A DNA stretch of 64,000 nt, taken from contig NZ_CP092183.1 of the NCBI RefSeq assembly GCF_023499255.1, forward strand, positions 7,126,501-7,190,500. Reading direction: 5' to 3'. The position numbers were made by a program, and so were the translations under genes. The notes under the pieces were generated by a model. That model made no database searches, was not told where the DNA came from, and saw only the letters and a list, made by a program, of their open reading frames with translations. Below, piece by piece: positions 54,348 to 64,000 of this stretch; the stretch's first letter is position 1; each line of letters begins with the position of its first letter. This DNA comes from Couchioplanes caeruleus (GTDB lineage: Bacteria; Actinomycetota; Actinomycetes; Mycobacteriales; Micromonosporaceae).

Positions 54348-55856
54348 TCAGAGATGATCCGACGAAGCGGCGGCCCAGGCGGTGGAGGTCGCGACCGTGG
54401 CAGGCACCGCCGGGCGCAACGCCCGCACGCTCTGCCGGGCCATGACGGTCGGCGGGCGCAGCGCCGGTTGCGCTCCGTGCGCCCGCAGGAACCCCTCGAC
54501 GGCCTGCGGCCAGCCGAACAGTTCGGCCCGGGCGCGCGCGGCGGCGCGGCGGATCCGCTCGGGACGCTCCATGAGCTGGCGTACGCCCTCCGCGAACGCC
54601 TCCGGAGTCCCGGGCACGGCCATGCCCGCCTCCCCCACGACCTCGGGAAGCGCGCTGGCGGCGTTGACGACGACCGGCGTCCCGCAGGCGAGAGCCTCCA
54701 GGGCTGCCAGCCCGAACGTCTCCACCGGGCCCGGCGCGACTGCCACGTCCGCGGTGGCGAGCAGGGCGGCGACGGCATCCCGGTCGGTGATGTGGCCGGC
54801 GAAGCGGACCGGCAGGCGGGCCGAGCGGTAGGCGAGCGCGGCCCGGCGTGCACCGTCGCCGGCCATGACGAGCACGGCGGGAGCCTTCGCGGCCCGCAGC
54901 GCGCCGATCGTGTCGACGGCCAGCTCCGGGCGCTTGTCGGCGGAGAGACGGCTGCAGTAGACGACGAGGAGCTCGTCGGGGCGGGCGTACTGCTCCCGCA
55001 GCGCGGAGTCGCGGCGGCTGGGATGGAACTGGCGCAGGTTGACCCCGAGCGGGATCTCCACGAGATTCGGCACGCCCAGCCGGCGGAACTCGGCCGCCGC
55101 GAAGGCCGTGGTGCACACGATCTGGTCGAAGGTCTCCGCGGTACGCCGGTTCAGCCGGTCGGCGAGCGAGTCCCGGTGCGGCATCCCCCACACGCCGAGC
55201 AGGCCGGCCAGGCTCTCGTGGGACACCATCATCGAGCCCACGCCACGCTCGCGCGCCCAGCGGCCCGTCCAGCGCAGCGTGGACCGGTCGGAGACCTCGA
55301 TACGGTCGGGCTCCAGCTGGTCCAGGAGCCGGGTCAGCTCCCGGCGCCCGGCGAGCACGCGATACCCGCCCGTACGCGGAAGGTGGTGACCCGGCAGCGT
55401 GATCACGCGGCCCTGCTCGGTCATCTCGTCGGAACGCTCACGCCCCGGCACGATGAGGATCGGTTCGTGGCCCGCCCTCAGGTAGCCCTCGCCGAGGTGA
55501 CGCAGTGCGGTCCGCAGACCGCCGGAGCGAGGCGAGACGAAGTTCGCCAGTCGGACGATGCGCAGTCCACGCCCGCCCACCGATCGACCGGTCATGCCGA
55601 GTCTGCTGGGCATGCCCTCCTGGCCCTCACCGGCACGGCCGTTGCCCGCCGACGGAAAGCGCAGTTCGGTGCAGTCGGTCATGCCGAGTCTGCTGGGCAT
55701 GCCCTCCTGGCCCTCACCGGCACGGCCGTTGCCCGCCGACGGAAAGCGCAGTTCGGTGCAGTCGGTCATGCCGAGTCTGCTGGGCATGCCCTCCTGGCCC
55801 TCACCGGCACGGCCGTTGCCCGCCGACGGAAAGCGCAGTTCGGTGCAGTCGGTCAT
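54348..55856 (-). CDS. GT4-family glycosyltransferase with repeated N-terminal extension
   Basis: 502 residues from ATG 55856, which has GGAAGG 6 nt upstream. The catalytic part starts near residue 95 (RIVRLANFVSPRSGGL, a GT-B N-terminal domain) and ends in the GT4 C-terminal domain: YCSRLSADKRPELAV, VMAGDG and PGPVETFGLAALEALACGTP with the E-x7-E signature. Before it, three identical 29-residue repeats (MTDCTELRF... ending MPSRLG) are encoded by a perfect 87-bp tandem array. If translation instead begins at ATG 55595, the repeats are untranslated leader. Likely sugar transfer to a lipid or secondary metabolite. Confidence 0.82.
   Translation of the reverse strand: MTDCTELRFPSAGNGRAGEGQEGMPSRLGMTDCTELRFPSAGNGRAGEGQEGMPSRLGMTDCTELRFPSAGNGRAGEGQEGMPSRLGMTGRSVGGRGLRIVRLANFVSPRSGGLRTALRHLGEGYLRAGHEPILIVPGRERSDEMTEQGRVITLPGHHLPRTGGYRVLAGRRELTRLLDQLEPDRIEVSDRSTLRWTGRWARERGVGSMMVSHESLAGLLGVWGMPHRDSLADRLNRRTAETFDQIVCTTAFAAAEFRRLGVPNLVEIPLGVNLRQFHPSRRDSALREQYARPDELLVVYCSRLSADKRPELAVDTIGALRAAKAPAVLVMAGDGARRAALAYRSARLPVRFAGHITDRDAVAALLATADVAVAPGPVETFGLAALEALACGTPVVVNAASALPEVVGEAGMAVPGTPEAFAEGVRQLMERPERIRRAAARARAELFGWPQAVEGFLRAHGAQPALRPPTVMARQSVRALRPAVPATVATSTAWAAASSDHL
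55591..55851. repeat. Three perfect 87-bp tandem repeats
   Basis: Copies at 55591-55677, 55678-55764 and 55765-55851 are identical base for base, and 7 more bases of a fourth follow. The unit is 29 codons, so copy-number change keeps frame. Each unit contains the palindrome GGGCATGCCC preceded by an AGGAGG-like sequence on the coding (minus) strand, and two in-frame ATG codons. Confidence 0.97.
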
Positions 55857-55918
55857 GCAGGGCCTTCCAAGGTCACAATCGATTCCGATGGTGCGCTCGT
55901 GCCGTCCCCTCGGCAAGC

Positions 55919-56665
55919 TCAGAGATCGTAGCGGGCACCCGGACGAACCACCTCAACCGGACCCGCGTACGCGGCGCAGGCGGCCTCCACAGTAGAGGCT
56001 TCCGAACCCCAGGCCGGAACCAGATGGGTGAGCAGCAGGCGGCCGACGTCGGCCTTGGTGGCCGCCTCGCCCGCCTCGCGGCCGGTGAGGTGCAGGTCGG
56101 GCGGGTTGACCACGCCGTCGAGGTAGCTGGCCTCGCACAGGAAGAGGTCGGCGCCCTGCGCCAGGCGCAGCAACGGTTCACAGGGCGCGGTGTCCGACGA
56201 GTACGCCAGGACGTGGCCGTCGTGCTCGACGCGGACGCCGTACGTCTCGATCGGATGGTTGACCCGGTCCGCGGTCACCGTGAACGGGCCGATGGGGAAC
56301 GTGCCGGGCTGCAGCCCGTAGAACGTGTACACGTCGTCGACGGGCTCGTTCTCCGCGCTGTACGCGGCGGAGATGCGCTCGGCGGCGCCCAGGGGCGCGT
56401 AGACCGGCAGCGGGGGCATCGGGCCGCCGGGGGCGTAACGGCGAACCACCACGTAGGTGCAGGCGTCGAGCATGTGATCGCAGTGGAGGTGGGTCAGCAG
56501 GATCGCGTCGACGGCATCGATGCCCGCGTACCGCTGGAGCGCGGACAGGGAGCCGGAGCCGAAGTCGATCAGCAGCCGGAAACCGTCGGCCTCGACGAGA
56601 TAGGCGGAACAGGCCGACTCGGGGCCGGGGAAACTGCCGGCACAGCCGAGAACGGTCAGTCGCAT
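55919..56665 (-). CDS. MBL-fold metallohydrolase
   Basis: 248 residues of the RNase Z/phosphodiesterase-like metallo-beta-lactamase fold. Motifs: LTHLHCDHMLDA (HxHxDH), the Asp/His ligands in SDTAPCEPL and LLLTHLVPAW. Actinobacterial genomes commonly carry this gene beside rph-rdgB. GAGGA precedes ATG 56665. The glycosyltransferase begins about 60 nt after its stop. Confidence 0.92.
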   Translation of the reverse strand: MRLTVLGCAGSFPGPESACSAYLVEADGFRLLIDFGSGSLSALQRYAGIDAVDAILLTHLHCDHMLDACTYVVVRRYAPGGPMPPLPVYAPLGAAERISAAYSAENEPVDDVYTFYGLQPGTFPIGPFTVTADRVNHPIETYGVRVEHDGHVLAYSSDTAPCEPLLRLAQGADLFLCEASYLDGVVNPPDLHLTGREAGEAATKADVGRLLLTHLVPAWGSEASTVEAACAAYAGPVEVVRPGARYDL

Positions 56666-56924
56666 GCGGGTTCCTCTGGTTCACGCTCGGTCGTCCACGT
56701 CCCCACCACCCGCCCCTCGGCTGGGAATGCAGACCAGTCAATCACGCTGCGCAGCCTACGCCGGGACCAGCGCGTCACGTAAACGTCTGATCGATTTGTC
56801 GCTAAATCGACAACCTATGTCACACCCGCCGTGAGCTGGGTCATTTTCGGTCGCGTTACGCCTCGTGAGTCGCGCCCGTTGCACAGGGTGAAGGGACGAC
56901 ACCGGGCAATTCGGAGGGGCGAAA

Positions 56925-57347
56925 GTGACGACGACCGAGGTGCAGGAACAGGCCCGTACGCGGGAGGTGACGGCGCCGGAGGTCGTGCCGTTCGGCTGGG
57001 AACCCACCGGCCCCGCGGGTACGGAACTCAGCGACGAGGAGGTCCTGTTCCGCTTCCCGGCGGCCGACGACCCGGCCCCCGGCGCCCGGCGTCTGCTGGG
57101 CATGTCGATCTACGCGACGCTCCTGGGCCTGACCGGGGTCGGCATCGGCATCCGCGGGCTGGTGTCGCAGATCGGCGGCGGGGCGCCCGGCTGGTACACG
57201 TGGGTGCTGGCGTTCCTCGGCATGGTGAGCGTGGCGCTGTCGGTGGGCGCGTTCCTGTCGATCCACCGGCGGGTGCTGCCCTGGCTGCTCCTGCTGGGCG
57301 CGGCCGTGCCCCTGGCGGCGGACGTCATGCTGGCCGTCGCTTACTGA
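56925..57347 (+). CDS. Small three-helix membrane protein, function unknown
   Basis: 140 residues. An acidic, Pro-rich cytoplasmic N-terminus of about 55 residues (TELSDEEVLFRFPAADDPAPG) precedes three membrane helices (~60-80, 92-112, 117-137). GTG 56925 is preceded by GGAGGGG. No family recognised. A 9-bp hairpin (57360-57394) follows and may be its terminator. Confidence 0.75.
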   Translation: MTTTEVQEQARTREVTAPEVVPFGWEPTGPAGTELSDEEVLFRFPAADDPAPGARRLLGMSIYATLLGLTGVGIGIRGLVSQIGGGAPGWYTWVLAFLGMVSVALSVGAFLSIHRRVLPWLLLLGAAVPLAADVMLAVAY

Positions 57348-57660
57348 TCACCGGAAAGGGCCGGCGCTACCGACCGCTGAGAGGAAGCGCCGGCATCACG
57401 GACGAAGCGGCACGATCGGGCGGACGGCAGGCGATCCGGGCGAGCGACCCACCGCTGGGCGACCCACCGACATCGCCGCCGGGCGGCTCACCGACCGTCC
57501 GGGCAGCCTGCTGAGGATGCGGCCGGCCCGCCGACAGCCCGGGATGCGAGGCCGACCGGCCGGCCCAGGTGCGGATGCCCCGGGTAGGGGGCTGCTGGCT
57601 GATGGTCCGGTAGGCAGCCTGCCGACGGTCCGAGGGGCTCAGCTCCCGCCCGGTGGGCCG
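57348..57660. other. Gene-free interval with hairpin
   Basis: 313 bp between convergent genes. Contains a GCCGGCGCT/AGCGCCGGC hairpin at 57360-57394, probably a terminator, and short imperfect repeats (GCGACCCACCG twice near 57440). No gene or RNA recognised. Confidence 0.55.
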
Positions 57661-59014
<1,354 letters not shown>

Positions 59015-59076
59015 GACTGTAATGCTCCTAGAAAGAGTGTGCCGAGAGACGTTCGGGGGCGGGTCGGAAGTGACGC

Positions 59077-59160
59077 TCAGCGACACTCGTAGTAGACCGA
59101 CGCGGGGCTCTGCCCGAACATGTACGACTGGACGGCGTGCCCGTCCGCACTCATACTCAC
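59077..59160 (-). CDS. 27-codon small ORF between mec and cysO
   Basis: GTG 59160 overlaps the mec stop (GTGA), and an in-frame ATG follows two codons on. The peptide from the ATG reads MSADGHAVQSYMFGQSPASV then YYECR. A single Cys codon lies next to last, followed by Arg and the stop. Tight coupling to mec and position before cysO suggest either a leader peptide that senses cysteine or a conserved microprotein. I do not recognise a family. Confidence 0.5.
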   Translation of the reverse strand: MSMSADGHAVQSYMFGQSPASVYYECR

Positions 59161-59588
59161 GCCTCCACCGTCGCATCCACGATGTTGACCTCTTCCTCGG
59201 TCACCACACCGTCCACGATACGGAACGATCGGATTTCCTCGGAATCCGGCTCACGGGTCGAGACGAGCAGATAGTGCGCGCCCGGCTCACCGGCGAACGA
59301 GATGTCCGTGCGGGACGGATAAGCCTCGGTCGCGGTGTGCGAGTGGTAGATGACGACCGGTTCCTCGTCGTTGTCGTCCATCTCGCGCCAGACCCGCAGC
59401 TGCTCCATCGAGTCGAACTCGTAGAACGTCATCGAGCGCGCCGCGTTGTCCATGACGATGTGCCGCGTCGGCAGGTCGCTGCCGATCGGCCCGGCGACCA
59501 CGCCGCAGGCCTCGTCGGGGTGGTCCCGGCGGGCGTGGGCGACGATCGCTTCGAGGATCGCGCTGTCGATGGTCAGCACGTCGTTCAC
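59157..59588 (-). CDS. mec: Mec, JAMM/M67 metalloprotease
   Basis: 143 residues with the complete JAMM motif: Glu ~26 in DEACGV, His82-x-His84 in YHSHTATEAYPSRTD, then Ser92 and Asp95. In mycobacteria Mec frees cysteine from the CysO-cysteine adduct. Here it may also trim the CysO tail to expose Gly-Gly. GTG 59588 chosen; GTG 59579 is also in frame. Heads mec-small ORF-cysO-cysM. Confidence 0.93.
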   Translation of the reverse strand: MNDVLTIDSAILEAIVAHARRDHPDEACGVVAGPIGSDLPTRHIVMDNAARSMTFYEFDSMEQLRVWREMDDNDEEPVVIYHSHTATEAYPSRTDISFAGEPGAHYLLVSTREPDSEEIRSFRIVDGVVTEEEVNIVDATVEA

Positions 59589-59678
59589 ATTACCGTGAGG
59601 CGGGCGTACGGCGGGCGTGGCAGTCCTCACGCGCATTCGCCTGGCGTATCCGGTACCGCGGCGGGTAGTCCCGGGGGC

Positions 59679-60545
59679 ATGAAGCAGCGAACAATCGGAG
59701 ACACCCAGGTCAGCGCCATCGGGCTCGGCGGCATGCCGATGTCCATCGAGGGGCGCCCCGACACCGACCGGTCGATCCGCACGATCCACGCCGCCCTGGA
59801 CGCCGGTGTGACGCTGATCGACACCGCGGACGCGTACCACCTGCACGCCGACGAGGTGGGCCACAACGAGTCCCTGATCGCCCAGGCCCTGGCGAGCTGG
59901 GGCGGGGACACCTCCGGCGTGCTGGTCGCCACCAAGGGCGGACACCTGCGGCCCGGCGACGGCTCGTGGACCTTGAACGGCTCCCCCGCGTACCTGCGGG
60001 AGGCCGCCGAGGCGTCGCTCAAGCGTCTCGGGGTCGAGGCCATCGGCCTGTACCAGTTCCACCGCCCGGACCCCGACGTGCCGTACGCGGACTCCGTCGG
60101 CGCCATCCGCGACCTGCTCGACGAGGGCAAGATCCGGATGGCCGGCATCTCGAACGCCGACGTGCAGCAGATCCGGCAGGCCCAGGAGATCCTCGGCGGC
60201 CGGCTGGTCTCGGTGCAGAACCAGTTCTCGCCCGCGTTCCGCTCGTCGGAGCCGGAGCTGCGGCTCTGCGACGAGCTGGGGATCGCCTTCCTGCCCTGGT
60301 CGCCGCTGGGCGGCATCTCCCGGGCGAGCGAGCTGGGTGAGCGCTTCGGCGCGTTCGGCCGGGTGGCCGAGGCGCACGGGGTGAGCCCGCAGCGCGTGAC
60401 GCTCGCGTGGATGCTGGCGAAGAGCCCGGTGGTCATCCCCATCCCGGGCGCGAGCCGGCCGGAGTCGATCACCGATTCCGCGCAGGCGCCGGAGCTGGTG
60501 CTCGACGACAGCGAGCTCGCCGAGCTGGACGCCGCCGGCAACTGA
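59679..60545 (+). CDS. Aldo/keto reductase
   Basis: 288-residue NADPH-dependent (beta/alpha)8 reductase. Catalytic Asp/Tyr in LIDTADAYHLHADEVGHNE (Tyr), Lys in VLVATKGGH, His in LYQFHRPDPDVP; the coenzyme region is IPIPGASRPESITDSA. Substrate unknown. A hairpin at 60571-60593 separates it from the convergent DUF2017 gene. Confidence 0.92.
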   Translation: MKQRTIGDTQVSAIGLGGMPMSIEGRPDTDRSIRTIHAALDAGVTLIDTADAYHLHADEVGHNESLIAQALASWGGDTSGVLVATKGGHLRPGDGSWTLNGSPAYLREAAEASLKRLGVEAIGLYQFHRPDPDVPYADSVGAIRDLLDEGKIRMAGISNADVQQIRQAQEILGGRLVSVQNQFSPAFRSSEPELRLCDELGIAFLPWSPLGGISRASELGERFGAFGRVAEAHGVSPQRVTLAWMLAKSPVVIPIPGASRPESITDSAQAPELVLDDSELAELDAAGN

Positions 60546-60570
60546 GCGGCGATGGGCAAGCGTTGATCGG

Positions 60571-60593
60571 GGGCGCCGGGAGATCCGGCGCCC
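60571..60593. terminator. Hairpin between convergent genes
   Basis: 9-bp perfect stem GGGCGCCGG / CCGGCGCCC with a 5-nt loop, immediately before the DUF2017 stop codon on the minus strand. Confidence 0.75.
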
Positions 60594-61100
60594 TCAGCGC
60601 TCCTCGATCTCCGGCAGCGCGTTGAGCAGCGATTCCTGCAGGTAGCCGAGGTACGCGTACACCGAGAGCTGGAAGACCCGGCTCGAGCCCGGGTCGTGGA
60701 TGACGGCCTCGTCGAGCTCGTCGCCGAGATCGGTGTCCGCCTTGATGTCCAGCCGGGTCGCCATGGCCAGCCGCGCGTCGTTGATCGCCCGCAGCCAGGC
60801 CTCGGCCTCCTCGCCGTCGAGGCGCACCTCGCCCGGGCCGTCGTCCGGCAGCGCCGCGAGGATCGCGCCCGCCTGGTCGATCTTGCCGGTCTTCAGGTCG
60901 CCCTCGGTGTAGAGGCGGAACTCGGCGGAGTCGTCGGGCCGGTCGGGATAGATGTCCGGGAACAACCGCGACACGACGGGGTCGGTGTGGTCGAAGCCGT
61001 CCATGAGCAGCCCGACGACCTCGCCGGCCACCTTGCGCAGCACCCGTACCTCGTCCACGGCGAACGTGGCCACACATTGGTTGCCGTTGCGCCGGAACAT
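60594..61100 (-). CDS. DUF2017-family protein
   Basis: 168 residues of a soluble actinobacterial family (VLRKVAGEVVGLLMDGF; DPVVSRLFPDIYPD; WLRAINDARLAMATRLDI; SVYAYLGYLQESLLNAL). Function unknown, but it is regularly encoded directly after clpS, as here, so a role in regulated proteolysis is possible. ATG 61100. Confidence 0.9.
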   Translation of the reverse strand: MFRRNGNQCVATFAVDEVRVLRKVAGEVVGLLMDGFDHTDPVVSRLFPDIYPDRPDDSAEFRLYTEGDLKTGKIDQAGAILAALPDDGPGEVRLDGEEAEAWLRAINDARLAMATRLDIKADTDLGDELDEAVIHDPGSSRVFQLSVYAYLGYLQESLLNALPEIEER

Positions 61101-61140
61101 CAGTCGATCACCCGCCCAGTATCGATCTGAAGCTGACAAT

Positions 61141-61431
61141 TCACGCGCGGTCCACCGTCGCCCACAGACCGTAGCCATGAAGCTGAGAGGCGTCCATCTC
61201 CATCCGCTCCCGCGCACCGGTCGACACCACGGCCTTGCCCTTGTTGTGGACGTCGAGCATGAGCTCCTCGGCCTTGTCGCGGCTGTAGCCGAAGAGCTTC
61301 TGGAAGACCCATGTCACGTACGACATGAGGTTGACGGGATCGTCCCAGACGATCGTCACCCACGGCCGGTCATCAGCCGGTACCTCCTCGATCTGCGGCG
61401 TCTCGACAGGAGCGACCTGAGGCATCGCCAT
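61141..61431 (-). CDS. clpS: ATP-dependent Clp protease adaptor ClpS
   Basis: 96-residue N-end-rule adaptor that delivers substrates to ClpC/ClpA. The core holds the substrate pocket [20 protein letters not shown], the [23 protein letters not shown] segment and the C-terminal [14 protein letters not shown] (cores quoted). ATG 61431 has GGGGGG upstream; an in-frame ATG at 61440 is also possible. DUF2017 follows after 40 nt. Confidence 0.95.
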   Translation of the reverse strand: MAMPQVAPVETPQIEEVPADDRPWVTIVWDDPVNLMSYVTWVFQKLFGYSRDKAEELMLDVHNKGKAVVSTGARERMEMDASQLHGYGLWATVDRA

Positions 61432-61781
61432 GCCCCCCATCGTGCCACGCCGATCCGGGCACGGGACGGGCCGCCGAGACAAGACGCGGTCACGAACCCG
61501 CGTCGAACGTCGTGGGAGCGCCGGAGTCACGCCGATCTGCCACCTGCGAAGAGGGTCCCGGGCGGACCGGAGAGGGCCCGGGTGCGAACGGCCGGCAGGC
61601 GCCCGGGCCCGCCCCGCCAGGCAGGGCCCGGGCACGTCGCGCCGGCACCCGCCGAACCGTAATGGGCGGCGCGGGTGCCATAACAGGTGTCTGATTACTC
61701 ACCGTTTCGTACGCGGATACTCATTCCCCGAGGGGGTACAGGCGGTGATTCGACGATGACGCATCTCGATATGCTGGCCGC
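61432..61781. other. Intergenic region between clpS and the LuxR-type regulator
   Basis: 350 bp. Contains GC-rich segments and an imperfect hairpin with GGCACCCGC/GCGGGTGCC arms at ~61645-61680. AT-richer sequence follows (61680-61740) and likely holds the promoter of the plus-strand regulator. No gene seen. Confidence 0.5.
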
Positions 61782-64000
61782 GTGGAGCACTGGGATTTCG
61801 TCGGGCGCGCCGCCGAGTTGTCCCGCCTCCAGAGGGTCGCCACCAGCGAAACCGAGCGCGGCCTGATTCTCAGCGGCGTGGCCGGCATCGGCAAGAGCCG
61901 TTTGCTGCGGGAGGCGGTGAGCGCACTTCCGGCCGACCGATGGGCAGTATTCCGGGCGTCCGCCAACATCGCGAGTTCGGGACTGCCGTTCGGCGGGCTG
62001 GCACAGATCCTGCCCGCGGATCCGCCCGCCGGCCTGTCCCCCGCGGGACTGCTCCGCTGGGCCGTGGACGCCCTGCACGCCGCCGCGGACGGCCGGCCCA
62101 TCGTGCTGGCCGTCGACGACATCCACCTGCTCGACGCGCCCTCCGCCGCCCTCGCCCACCTGCTGGTCCGCGAGGACGCCACGCTGCTCGGCACCCTGCG
62201 CACCTCCGAGCCGGTGCCGCCGCCGATCAGCGCACTGTGGACCGAAGGGCTGGTCAGTCACGCCGAGCTCACCCCGCTGTCGCTGGATGAGTCCCGCGCC
62301 CTGCTCGCCACGCTGGTCGGCAGCCCGGTCGAGGCCGGCTCCGCGCAGCGCCTCAGCCGCCTGGGTGGCGGCAACCCGCTGTTGCTCCGGGAGCTGGTGA
62401 TGGCCGCTCTCAGCGGCGGCGAGCTGGTCCAGGCGTACGGTTTCTGGCGCTGGACCGGCCGCCTCACGCTGGCGCCCAGCCTCGCCGAGCTCGTCGACAC
62501 CCGCATCGGGCGCCTCACCGGCGGCGTGCGCGACGTGCTGGAGCTGGTCTCCTTCGGCGAGCCGATCGGGCTGGCGCTGCTGCTGCGCGTCGCCGACCCG
62601 GCCGCCGTCGAGGAGGCCGAGGAGCGCGGGCTGATCCGGGTCGTCGAGGACGGGCGGCGGCGCAACGTCCGGCTCGGCCATCCGCTGTACGGGGAGGTGG
62701 TGCGCCGCCGCTGCCCGGTGACCCGGGCCCGGCGGCTGCTCGCCACGCTGGCCGACCTGGTCGAGAACGTGGGCGCGCGGCGTCGCGACGACCTGCTCCG
62801 GGTGGCGGTCTGGCGGCTCGACTCCGGTACGGCCCAGGACAGCGGCCTGCTGTTCGGCGCGGCGACCCAGGCGTTCGGCAAGTTCGACATGGTCCTCGCG
62901 CGCCGGCTCGCAGCGGCCGCCCGGGACGCGGGTGCCGGCTACCCGGCCATCGAGCTGCTCGCCACCGTCCTGCTGTTCCTCGACGAGCCGAGGCGGGCCC
63001 TCGCCGTCCTGGAGGAGGCGCCGGAGCGGGACGCCCGGTACATCGCGGCGCGGGCCACGGTCGAGTTCTTCGGGCTCGGCGACCCCCGGGCGGCCGACAC
63101 GCTGGCCGCCGTCGAGCTGACGGACCCGGCCGACCTGGCCCGGGTGCGGGCGCTGGAGTCGTTCATCCGCCTGCAGCTCAACCACCTGCCGCAGGCTCGC
63201 GCGCTCGCGGCCGCGGTCGCCGGGGAGCCGGCCGCCGAGCCACCCGCCCGGGCGCTGGCCCAGTGCGTGACCGCGTTCCTGACCGCGGTCGCCGGTGGCT
63301 TCGACCGCGGCCGGGAGATGCTGACCGTGATCGAAGCGGAGACCCGGTCGTGGCGGCGCGACACCCCGACGCTGCAGTTCGCGTTCCAGATGACCGAGGG
63401 GACGCTGGTGAGCGTCAGCCAGGACCTGCCCGGCATCGACCGCATCCTGGCCGCCGAGTTCGCCGACCTGGCCCAGGCGGGCGGCTTCGGCTTCGGCTCG
63501 GGCTGGGTCTCGCTGCTGCAGGGCTCGGCGAACTGGCTGCGGGGGCGTACGGACGACGCGCTGCGCGCCGTGGAGCAGGCCTGCGCGGCGCTTTCCGCGG
63601 CCCGCCTCTACGACGGCAACGCCCACTACGCACGCACGAAGGTCGCAGCGCTGCGCGGCGACGTCGCCCTGGCCACGGCCTCCCTGGAGATCGCCGAGAG
63701 CGCCGGCGAGGGCATCCTCGCGTTGTACTACCCGTTGCGGGAGCAGGCACTGGCGTGGACCCATGCATGCGCGGGTGAGATGACTGCCGCCGTACGCGTG
63801 TTGTCCGACGCCGTGGCCCGCACCCGGGCCGACGGGTTCCACGCCCACGAGATGATCCTGCTGTACGACCTGGTCCGGTTCGGGCGCACGGACCTGGCCG
63901 CCGAGCGGATGTCCGAGCTCGGCGGCACGGTCGGCGGGCGGGCCACGCCCCTGTTCGTCCGGCACGCGCGGGCCGGCGCTGACGGCGACGGCGAGGAGCT
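61782..64000 (+). CDS. LAL-type (ATP-binding LuxR-family) regulator, 3' end outside window
   Basis: At least 739 residues, open to the window edge. GTG start, MEHWDFVGRAAELSRLQRVA. Walker A GVAGIGKSRLL (~32-42) and Walker B IVLAVDDIHLLD belong to the AAA-type ATPase of large LuxR regulators. A long helical/TPR-like region follows (AGEMTAAVRVLSDAVARTR). The C-terminal LuxR HTH expected for the family lies beyond the window. Such regulators often control carbohydrate or secondary-metabolite genes. Confidence 0.85.
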   Translation, partial: MEHWDFVGRAAELSRLQRVATSETERGLILSGVAGIGKSRLLREAVSALPADRWAVFRASANIASSGLPFGGLAQILPADPPAGLSPAGLLRWAVDALHAAADGRPIVLAVDDIHLLDAPSAALAHLLVREDATLLGTLRTSEPVPPPISALWTEGLVSHAELTPLSLDESRALLATLVGSPVEAGSAQRLSRLGGGNPLLLRELVMAALSGGELVQAYGFWRWTGRLTLAPSLAELVDTRIGRLTGGVRDVLELVSFGEPIGLALLLRVADPAAVEEAEERGLIRVVEDGRRRNVRLGHPLYGEVVRRRCPVTRARRLLATLADLVENVGARRRDDLLRVAVWRLDSGTAQDSGLLFGAATQAFGKFDMVLARRLAAAARDAGAGYPAIELLATVLLFLDEPRRALAVLEEAPERDARYIAARATVEFFGLGDPRAADTLAAVELTDPADLARVRALESFIRLQLNHLPQARALAAAVAGEPAAEPPARALAQCVTAFLTAVAGGFDRGREMLTVIEAETRSWRRDTPTLQFAFQMTEGTLVSVSQDLPGIDRILAAEFADLAQAGGFGFGSGWVSLLQGSANWLRGRTDDALRAVEQACAALSAARLYDGNAHYARTKVAALRGDVALATASLEIAESAGEGILALYYPLREQALAWTHACAGEMTAAVRVLSDAVARTRADGFHAHEMILLYDLVRFGRTDLAAERMSELGGTVGGRATPLFVRHARAGADGDGEE

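Noticed and set aside
57360..57660. Short frames in the gap between the three-helix protein and cysM
   Set aside because: Compositions are Arg/Gly/Pro-rich as in random high-GC sequence and there are no start signals; only a hairpin is supported.
61695..63965. Long minus-strand open frame opposite the LuxR-type ATPase gene
   Set aside because: The opposite strand encodes clear Walker A and B motifs; this frame is an Arg/Gly/Gln-rich antisense shadow.

Overview
The window is a high-GC actinobacterial chromosome segment. Strong GC third-position bias, GTG starts, leaderless-looking starts, a TTA codon in a secreted protease, an actinobacterial CysO/CysM/Mec set and several ECF sigma factors all fit. 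A chemoreceptor together with secreted biomass enzymes suggests Micromonosporaceae, possibly Actinoplanes-like; the genus is inference.

Layout. 1-6.1 kb: a partial ECF sigma factor, a DHFR-family protein, a secreted GH44 glucanase behind a perfect CebR-type operator, a secreted alpha/beta hydrolase with EF-hand loops, and a SigE-family sigma/membrane partner pair. 6.1-9.7 kb: membrane proteins and a membrane-anchored beta-propeller. 9.8-13.9 kb: dhaK-dhaL-dhaM for PEP-dependent dihydroxyacetone phosphorylation, with DhaM fused to HPr and Enzyme I. 14-18.3 kb: an MFS exporter, an eroded DoxX/MarR pair and an LPXTG surface protein. 18.5-23 kb: tRNA-His, orn, a candidate 6C small RNA and a 1079-residue Ala/Pro-rich membrane protein. 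23.2-28.4 kb: CopC-CopD fusion, ECF sigma, and a four-gene coupled redox operon (MauE, DsbA, membrane protein, PrxQ). 28.5-30.7 kb: chemoreceptor, GC-rich tandem repeats, tRNA-Leu. 30.8-36.3 kb: TetR/ABC exporter with an evident operator, and an HTH-STAND NTPase-WD40 protein. 36.3-42.4 kb: sugar-binding lipoprotein, GNAT, Uma2, expansin-like protein, MOSC protein, S1 protease. 42.5-43.7 kb: second SigE-type pair. 43.8-51.5 kb: a complete histidine-utilisation operon with an M20 amidohydrolase and no canonical hutG. 51.5-64 kb: NHL lipoprotein, rdgB-rph, three perfect DnaA boxes, a glycosyltransferase whose 5' end carries three identical 87-bp repeats, an MBL hydrolase, the mec-(small ORF)-cysO-cysM cysteine operon, an aldo/keto reductase, DUF2017, clpS, and the start of a LuxR-type ATPase regulator that leaves the window.

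Working together: CysO, CysM and Mec form the protein-thiocarboxylate cysteine route. Here CysO carries 36 residues beyond its Gly-Gly, so it should need proteolytic maturation, and the JAMM protease sits in the same operon. Hut enzymes take histidine to urocanate, imidazolonepropionate, formimidoylglutamate and N-formylglutamate; the M20 enzyme probably does the last step. DhaK/L/M feed dihydroxyacetone into glycolysis using PEP. GH44, expansin and CebR-box control point to plant-polysaccharide breakdown.
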